NCBI GenBank assembly: GCA_014529385.2
Contig: CM043970.1
Span: forward strand, 45,288,279-45,352,278
From: Adiantum capillus-veneris
Taxonomy: Eukaryota > Streptophyta > Polypodiopsida > Polypodiales > Pteridaceae
Direction: 5' to 3'
Length of the DNA stretch: 64,000 nucleotides
The position numbers were made by a program, and so were the translations under genes. The notes under the pieces are model-generated. The model was not told where the DNA came from, made no database searches, and saw only the letters and a program-made list of their open reading frames with translations. Below, piece after piece: positions 57,833 to 64,000 of this stretch (positions within the stretch are counted from its first letter, which is position 1; each line of letters begins with the position of its first letter).

Positions 57833-58200
57833 ACATTGCCAAGTGCAGCGGAAGTGTTTTAGGATTTAGCTCAGATTTAGTACTTCGCACAAATACAAGG
57901 TTACTTTACTTCACTTGAGAGAACTAAAGTGAACACAATGAAGAGAGAGGCAGAGAGAGAAAAGAGAGACGACATCGCATGTTGGGTGCCAACCACCCTT
58001 AAGGGCCCCCTTGCGCTGTTGCCAGAGAAAGTACTTGCTTTTACCAATGTAATGTGCAGCGGAAGTGATTGATGGTGAATGTTGAGTATGAGTGCTCAAT
58101 GCGTACTCAAGGTTCCTTTTACTGAATGAGAGAGTTCCTTTTACTTCATGAGAGATGTGCAAAGACTAGAGAGAGGAGAGAATGATATTGTGAATGAAGG
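57833..58200 (+). repeat. Dispersed repeat, copies B and C in tandem
   Basis: CCAAGTGCAGCGGAAGTG (57840) to AAGTACTTGCTTTTACC (58040), then a second unit from AATGTGCAGCGGAAGTG with GTGCTCAATGCGTACTCAAGG and GAGAGTTCCTTTTACTTCATG. It shares block order with 43985-44240. The second unit ends in the GA tract 58204-58284. Confidence 0.65.
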
Positions 58201-58202
58201 TT

Positions 58203-58203
<1 letters not shown>

Positions 58204-58284
<81 letters not shown>
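58204..58284 (+). repeat. GA microsatellite
   Basis: About 40 GA units. Confidence 0.95.
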
Positions 58285-58288
<4 letters not shown>

Positions 58289-58361
58289 AAGAAGAAGAAG
58301 GAGAAGAAGAGAAGATAATTTTTAACGTCGTGGGAAATGCCCAAGAGACCTCAAAGATATA

Positions 58362-58436
58362 CTCGACGAGATTTGAACTCACGACTTGTTATTCAAGAGG
58401 GAAATGGCATAACCAATCTACCACACTTGGGTGATA
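58362..58436 (-). other. tRNA-like sequence (A and B boxes)
   Basis: The minus strand contains TGGTAGATTGG, like a pol III A box, and 37 bases later GAGTTCAAATCTC, like a B box. Arm pairing is imperfect, so it is probably a tRNA-derived repeat (SINE head) or tRNA relic, not a working tRNA. Confidence 0.35.
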
Positions 58437-58559
58437 TATGGCTCACTCTACTCAACTTGGTCTCACCTATATTTATGTATCTTGTCCTCAATATGAATCA
58501 GTCTTTGGGAGCGTACATGGTGTGTTCCTATAATGCCTTATGAAGCTCAGCAACAAGGT

Positions 58560-59150
58560 CTTCCTTACCTGGAATAACAAATTATTTTGGCTGTTCCATA
58601 TAAATTTCCTCATTCAAATCACCATTCAAAAAAGCAGTTCGCACATCCATTTGATGAGCTTCTAAATCAAATTGCACAGTAAATGCCAATAAAAATTGAA
58701 CACTCGTAATGTGAACAACTAGTGAAAAGTTATCTTGATTATCAGCACCAACAACTTTGGAATAACCTTTTGCAACTAAACTTGCTTTGAAATTGTCAAA
58801 GGATCCGTCTCCTTTTAATTTTGTCTTATACACCCACTTGAACTTAATAGATGTACGAATATGACTCCGGGGTAGTTTAGTTAGTATCCATGTACCTTTA
58901 GAGATAAGAGAATCGCACACTGATTTCATAGCCTCTTGGCATTGATCCCTTTGTGGAGAGGAGATAGCTTCAGTGTAAGTAACGAGATCTTCAGAAGTAG
59001 AGAAAAATTTATCAGCAATATCGTCATCATAAACATGACATGAACCATGTTTAAAATCACTAGAGAGATCAACAAAAATGTCAATATCATCATTGGTAAC
59101 ATTCAGAATTGATGGCTATGAAGAAGGAAGTTGCTCTATAGGAACAATTT
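58560..59150 (-). pseudogene. Copia reverse transcriptase N-terminal fragment
   Basis: Open piece 58929-58582 on the minus strand has KWVYKTKLKGDGS, ASLVAKGYSKV, QMDVRTAFLNGDL and IYMEQP, the first RT blocks of Copia. Upstream to 59150 it continues as the integrase-RT linker. It is cut at 59151 by the LTR of copy 2 and ends at about 58560 before the YVDD motif. The relative spacing of motifs is normal. It belongs to a different Copia family than copies 1 and 2. Confidence 0.85.
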
Positions 59151-59151
59151 C

Positions 59152-59343
59152 TGTTGGGGTATAAAGCCCAATGTGGTCGCCCAGGTAAGTGGGCGGGCCG
59201 CCAGGTATGCACACATATTCTTTTGTAAAAACCTAATAAGAACTCACTATGCTCTACACATTACAGTAGAGCGAGTTCACCATATCGTCGTGCTCTTCTT
59301 CTCACACTCTCTCTCGCGTCACACTTCCGCTCGTACTCCTTCA
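59152..59343 (+). repeat. 5' LTR of Copia copy 2
   Basis: 192 bp, TGTTGGGG to TTCA, the same length as the copy 1 LTR. Confidence 0.9.
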
Positions 59344-59345
59344 AC

Positions 59346-59357
59346 TGGTATCAGAGC
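59346..59357 (+). promoter_or_regulatory. Primer-binding site (initiator tRNA-Met type)
   Basis: TGGTATCAGAGC two bases after the LTR. Confidence 0.9.
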
Positions 59358-60353
59358 TCAGATCGAGGCTCGGGGCAGCATTTGCAGGTAGCCAGAGTCA
59401 CCTGCTCAGATTGGAGTGAGATTCTGAGGTCATCTCGGCCACCGTTCGGCTTCGACAAAGTTCTGTGCAGGCCATTTTCGACTACGTGGTAGCAGATTCG
59501 ACTCTGCAAATTTGGGGTTTCGGCCTACGACTGCAGGTACTAAGGATATCGGCACTTCCAGAGTGCTAATTTGTGGCTGTCTACACATCGAAGGACGGCT
59601 CACAGTTCTTGGAGGCGTCACATACGACACGGACGCATCTACACACAGACTGTAGGCGACATCCACTAGTTCATCAGGTAGCTTGTGTTTGCTGCTTGAT
59701 ATTCCAGATTTCATCCTGACATTGCAGGTACTTCCACATGGGATGTGTTGTCAGAGATGATGTATGTCTGTTGAGGGTTTGCTGGCTGTGAGTCACGCAG
59801 CAAACAACCGCCGCAGTGGTTACAGCATACAATGGGAAATTTGTGGATGTATGGGAAGTCTATGTACTGTCAGATTTACTACAGCCTTTGTTGAGGGTCG
59901 AGTGAGGTTTTATTGAGCTGGGGGATTCTCGAATGTTGAGATCCTTTTGGTGATACAGGCCTTGGAGCGATCCCTCGAGCACCCCTAGATAGGCAGCTAG
60001 GATGTATTGACTGTGAGTTAGATAGTTGGGATTGCATCTTTGCTTTACTGCCGTTGAGGCATTGTCGCAGTCTATGCTTACAGGACAGTGACAGGACAGT
60101 GACAGACAGTACAGGTGCAGGACAGGTTTACCCACAGCTTACAGTGTTAGAGAGATAGTGGTTTTTTGAGCTGTTTTTGGTCTGTTTTTTGAGTAGACCA
60201 GAGCCATTTTACAAAGAAGACTCTGCCGAAATTTATGCAAAATCTGAAGCTTTCTTGGTTCATTTGACAGGTTGATATTGGTTCAGAGGGCAGTTTACAG
60301 GGGAAACTCTACCGAATTTTTCCCAGGAAAGTAAACTACTGTGAAGCGTAGCT

Positions 60354-61613
60354 ATGGCTGGATCACAGGACACTGCTCTTTACAATATCAAGAAGCTGGA
60401 TGGAACCAATTTCCCATTGTGGAAGAAGCAGATTTGGCACGTGTTGGTACAAAAGAAGCAGATAAAACCTATAAAGCTCAAGGGGATAAAACCACAAGAT
60501 ATGGACGAAGATGAATGGAGCGAAATGGATGAATTGGTACTTTCTACCATTATGTTGACTTTGGCAGAAAGCGTTTACTTCAATGTAGCAGACGAGATGT
60601 CGGCTTATGAAGCATGGACAAAGCTGAGTGATCTTTATGAGAAGCAGAGTGCAGCTTCACAGGTATACTGGCTTAAGAAGCTTGTTGACTTGAAGATTAA
60701 AGAAGGGACACCTATGTCCAATCATCTGAATGAATTCAACACCATCTACAGTCAGTTGTCAGCCCAAGGTGTCAAGTTTGATAAACCTGTTAGAGCTATG
60801 TTCCTGTTGATCACATTGCCGGAAAGTTGGGACACTTTTCGCACAGCTTTGAGTAATTCTGCACCTCCAGATGGTTTGAACATAGCAGGTGTAGAAGAAA
60901 GTCTGCTTACTGAAGAAACCAATAGAAAGACAATGGACAAAGGCAAAGGAACAGCCTTAGTTGTCAGGGGAAGGACCAAAGAAAAGTACAAAGGTGGAAA
61001 GAGGGATCAGTCTCGTAGCAAGTCCCGCAATGCTAAAGGCAAAAGTAACATAGAATGCTACCATTGTGGCAAGAAGGGTCACATGAAAAGAGACTACAGA
61101 GAATGGAAAGCAGAAAAAGGCAAAGAGAAAGCTAAAGACCATGGTGAGAAGAACAAGTCCTCAGTGAAGATTCAAGAAATAAATGTGACAAACACTGTTG
61201 CAGAGGATGACAGTCTAGTGTCAGGAGATATCTACTTCTTGAAGAATACAATGGACTCAGCTCTTCTTACAGCATCTGATGGAAATGCACTGAGTGACTG
61301 GATTATAGACTCAGGGGCATCACTTCATGTGTCTCCAAACAAGGAGTGGTTTACCTCTTATGTGACCACTAAAGATCATGTTCGGCTAGGCAATGGGGAG
61401 ACATGTGAGATCTTAGGTGTTGGAGATGTTCAATTGAAGTTTCAGAATGGCTCTTCTTTCACGTTGAAGAATGTGAGACATGTTCCCGCAATTACAAAGA
61501 GCTTGATCAGCACAGGTTTACTTGATGATGCTGGCTACGTCACCACTTTTGGACAGAACATGTGGAAGATATCCAAAGGTTCTATGACAGTAGCACATGG
61601 AGTAAAGTCTTGA
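60354..61613 (+). CDS. Copia gag-protease (copy 2), ended by nonsense codon
   Basis: ATG at 60354, 419 codons. It has the same gag domain as copy 1. The zinc knuckle has lost its last Cys (CYHCGKKGHMKRDY; TGC to TAC). The protease DSGA motif is intact in WIIDSGASLHVSPN, followed by RLGNGETCEILGVGDV. It ends at TGA 61611-61613 inside the GAG-pre-integrase domain. The same frame continues beyond as LYTIYVSNVSKN and LWHSRLGHMSKKGMEIL until the insertion at 61741. One substitution separates it from an open polyprotein at that point. Confidence 0.85.
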   Translation: MAGSQDTALYNIKKLDGTNFPLWKKQIWHVLVQKKQIKPIKLKGIKPQDMDEDEWSEMDELVLSTIMLTLAESVYFNVADEMSAYEAWTKLSDLYEKQSAASQVYWLKKLVDLKIKEGTPMSNHLNEFNTIYSQLSAQGVKFDKPVRAMFLLITLPESWDTFRTALSNSAPPDGLNIAGVEESLLTEETNRKTMDKGKGTALVVRGRTKEKYKGGKRDQSRSKSRNAKGKSNIECYHCGKKGHMKRDYREWKAEKGKEKAKDHGEKNKSSVKIQEINVTNTVAEDDSLVSGDIYFLKNTMDSALLTASDGNALSDWIIDSGASLHVSPNKEWFTSYVTTKDHVRLGNGETCEILGVGDVQLKFQNGSSFTLKNVRHVPAITKSLISTGLLDDAGYVTTFGQNMWKISKGSMTVAHGVKS

Positions 61614-61740
61614 GGACTTTACACGATTTATGTATCAAATGTCTCTAAAAATGTAATCAATGTAACCGAGCAGCCGAACGTTTCTTTGTGGCATAGCCGG
61701 TTAGGACATATGTCCAAGAAGGGAATGGAAATCTTGTCTC

Positions 61741-61966
61741 GTTCCCGGAACGCGGAACGGGAACGGCGATGGGATCCCTGCGAAACGGGGGAACGGCTAG
61801 GGGTCTGGAACGGGAACGGCGCGGAACGGGAGGTATAAAAAACACCCAAATAGTGCATTTTTAGCTGCTTGTGTTTAAATACAAGGAGTATTAGAGTGCT
61901 TTGACTCTAATACTCACAAAAAACTCGTTTTGAAGACCATTCAACCTTGCTATGACTAGATGATGA

Positions 61967-62007
<41 letters not shown>

Positions 62008-62412
62008 AGGGAGAGATTTGAGAGAGTTGGAGGGAGATGAAGAGAGCTTGAAGGCGTGAAGCCTTGAGCCTTGAGAGAGTGAGTCTTGAGAGGGAAGATC
62101 TTGAGAGTGTGAGAGGGAGAGAGCTTGAGCCTTGAGGATTAGCTTGTGGAGAGAAAGGGGGAGGGGGGTGCATTTTATGAGTCCTTGAGGCCTTGCACAC
62201 TTCAAAACAAAGCCCAAACACTTACTTCAATTTTTTCAATTTTTGCCAAATTTGTTTGTAGCCGTTGGCCGTTCCAGGGGCGTTCCGGAACGGCCGTTCC
62301 GGTTTGCACTGGCCACCCGGAACGTCAAACGTTCCGGGACGTCTCGGAACGTTCGGGAAGGGAACTACCCCCCAGAACGCCGGAACGGGGGCTAGGGAGC
62401 GTTCCCCGGTAA
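61741..62412. mobile_element. 672-bp inverted-repeat insertion rich in GGAACG
   Basis: Inserted in Copia copy 2 between codons for MEILS and LGYLPG. Removing it with one copy of CTC (61738-61740 and 62413-62415) restores the reading frame, so CTC is a 3-bp target duplication. The ends are imperfect inverted repeats: GTTCCCGGAACGC on the left; the right end read inversely is TTACCGGGGAACGC. At least fifteen GGAACG/CGTTCC words cluster in the outer 120-150 bases of both ends. The middle has a GA tract (61970-62004) and no ORF of note. It looks like a non-autonomous DNA transposon. Confidence 0.75.
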
Positions 62413-62453
62413 CTCTGGGTTATTTGCCTGGCTTGTCATTTAATGATTTTTAA

Positions 62454-64000
62454 TTCTGTGAACATTGTCTGTATGGTAAGCAAACACAGCAGCCACATAA
62501 GCATAGAAGCAGTAGAAGAGATACACAGTTGGCACTTGTTCATAGTGATTTGTGTGGACCTATGCCTAACCTATCTCTAGGGGGAGCTTCTTACTTTATG
62601 ACATTTATAGATGATTACTCGAGGAAAGTATGGGTTTACTTTCTCAAGCACAAGGATGAAGCGTTTAGTGTTTTCAAAACGTTTGTGACACTTGTGGAGA
62701 ATCAAAGTGGCAAGAAGCTTAAATGCTTACGTACTCACAATGGTGGAGAGTATGTTTCAAAGGCCTTTCAGGACTTTTGTGAGTCAAAAGGTATAAAACG
62801 TGAACTTACTGCTCCTTACAATCCTCCTCAAAATGGTGTTGCTGAGAGGATGTATAGGACCATACAAGAGAAGGTCAGAAGTATGTTGTCTAATGCACAA
62901 CTGCCAAATGGGTTTTGGGCTGAAGCTGTATCAACAACTATTCATCTTATAAATAGATCTCCTAGCAAGGTTTTGCAGAAGGATTTAGTGGCAGAGATGG
63001 TATGGTCAGGCAAGGTGCCCTCATACAAGCATCTCAGAGTCTTTGGCTGTGAGGCATATACTCACGTTGTAAAGGAATTTAGGAACAAACTTGAGCCAAA
63101 GAGTAGAAAGTGCATCTTTCTAGGCTATGGTAATTCTGGTGAGATGGGGTACAGACTTTGGGATCGCGAATCCAGAAAGGTTATCCGCAGCAATGATGTC
63201 CACTTTAATGAAGCCAAATATCATTCTAAACCAGAGAGGGTTGAGGAGATTAGAAGAGTTGTCTTCCAAGAAGATGGACCTGCACGTGCAAGACAAAATG
63301 TTAGGGCTCAAGAAGAGCAAGGACAGGATAGATTGGAACCAAAGGTTGTGGCTGAGCCTGAGTCACCTATCGTGCGTAGATCTGGACGTATCACGCGACC
63401 TCCTGATAGGTTTGTTCCATCTATGAACTATGTCATGTTGACTGATTGCAATGAGCCTTCATGTTACAAGGAAGCAGTGCAAATGAAGGACTCCGGGAAT
63501 TGGCAATTGGCCATGCAGTCAGAGATGATAGCTCTGCATAAAAACCAGACATGGAAGCTAGTTAAATTACGACAGGGCAAAAAGGCTCTACCTTGTAAAT
63601 GGGTTTACAGGTATAAGATCACCGCTCATCATAGTCAGCCAAAGTACAAAGCAAGGCTTGTTGCCAAGGGCTTTAAGCAAGAACAAGGCATTGACTTTGA
63701 TGAAGTCTTCTCTCCGGTGGTCAAGATGACTACATTGAGATGCTCTCTTGCATTGGTTGCCATATTAGATTTGGTGTTGCATCAAATGGATGTCAAGACA
63801 GCGTTCTTGCATGGTGATTTAGATGTGGAAATTTACATGCAGCAGCCAGAAGGGTTTGTTGAGAAAGGCAAGGAAGATTTGGTATGCCAGTTGTTAAAGA
63901 GTTTTTATGGCTTAAAACAATCGCCGAGGGCATGGTACCATAAGTTCCACAAGTTTATGCTTTCTCAAGGCTACAAACGTAGTGAGTTCGATCACTGTCT
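62454..64000 (+). CDS. Copia integrase and reverse transcriptase (copy 2), 3' partial
   Basis: After TAA 62451-62453 the Copia frame is open to the window end, about 515 codons. It starts with the end of pre-integrase (CEHCLYGKQTQQPHKH), then integrase: LVHSDLCGPM, FIDDYSRKVW, and LRTHNGGEY, where the second catalytic Asp of copy 1 (LRTDKGGEY) is His, then NGVAERMYRT with the Glu. RT follows: KWVYRYKI, ARLVAKGFKQEQGIDF, VFSPVVKMTTLR, MDVKTAFLHGDL, IYMQQPEGF and SFYGLKQSPRAWY. The YVDD box and RNase H lie outside. The lost integrase Asp would by itself disable integration. Confidence 0.9.

Larger units (their letters stand above)
59152..64000 (+). mobile_element. Copia LTR retrotransposon copy 2, 3' end outside window
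   Basis: 5' LTR, primer site, leader, gag, protease, integrase and RT, collinear with copy 1. It is interrupted by a TGA (61611), an inverted-repeat insertion (61741-62412) and a TAA (62451). It runs off the window before the RT YVDD motif. It inserted into the Copia RT fragment ending at 59151. Confidence 0.9.

Noticed and set aside
52642-64000. Later ETFQO exons
   Set aside because: I looked for the GxHxxSGN, FAD-binding and 4Fe-4S cysteine regions in the open frames and found none.

Overview
The window is nuclear DNA of a land plant with a large, transposon-packed genome. Evidence: Copia LTR elements primed by the TGGTATCAGAGC site, a chromodomain-type Ty3/gypsy element, a plant L1-type LINE, very many long CT/GA microsatellites, GT-AG introns, and a first exon that looks like plant electron-transfer-flavoprotein:ubiquinone oxidoreductase (ETFQO) leading into an intron that does not close within 20 kb. 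A fern or other large-genome plant would fit, but I cannot fix the species from sequence alone.

Layout. 0-2.1 kb: end of a lysine-rich, histone-H1-like protein (+) facing a decayed three-exon gene (-) that I do not recognise. 2.5-7.0 kb: dead LINE (-), cut by a Copia element (copy 1, + strand, 6958-10288) whose 3' half is missing. 10.3-12.6 kb: G-rich and then AT-rich DNA without genes. 12.6-27.3 kb: one old Ty3/gypsy element (-) blown apart by nested insertions. A solo LTR in opposite orientation sits in its integrase, and that solo LTR was hit by a small Copia-like element (15528-19001, target duplication ATTCT). A non-autonomous element with 1022-bp LTRs (21092-24834) sits in its reverse transcriptase. 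27.3-43.2 kb: mostly anonymous DNA with microsatellites, two decayed coding stretches and Copia LTR remnants. 43.3 kb: the ETFQO first exon. 44.3-52.6 kb: a structurally complete Ty3/gypsy chromovirus (-) with target duplication TTGGA. 53.9-56.8 kb: a short non-autonomous LTR element with target duplication ATCAT and an internal cluster of near-palindromes. 57.8-59.15 kb: dispersed repeats, a tRNA-like stretch and a Copia reverse-transcriptase fragment (-). 59.15 kb to the end: Copia copy 2, close relative of copy 1, interrupted by a 672-bp terminal-inverted-repeat element and running off the window.

The most unusual object is the Copia-like insertion at 15528-19001. Its two outer LTRs point one way, with a matching target duplication, a primer site and a polypurine tract, while its only open reading frame (about 553 codons, gag plus a protease-like domain plus a scrap of RNase-H-side pol) and a third, truncated LTR point the other way. 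This looks like a reverse-transcription rearrangement that still integrated normally. Other objects worth follow-up are the unknown acidic protein of the 1022-bp-LTR element, the near-palindrome array of the ATCAT element, the GGAACG-rich inverted-repeat insertion in copy 2, and a hairpin that straddles the polypurine tract/LTR junction.
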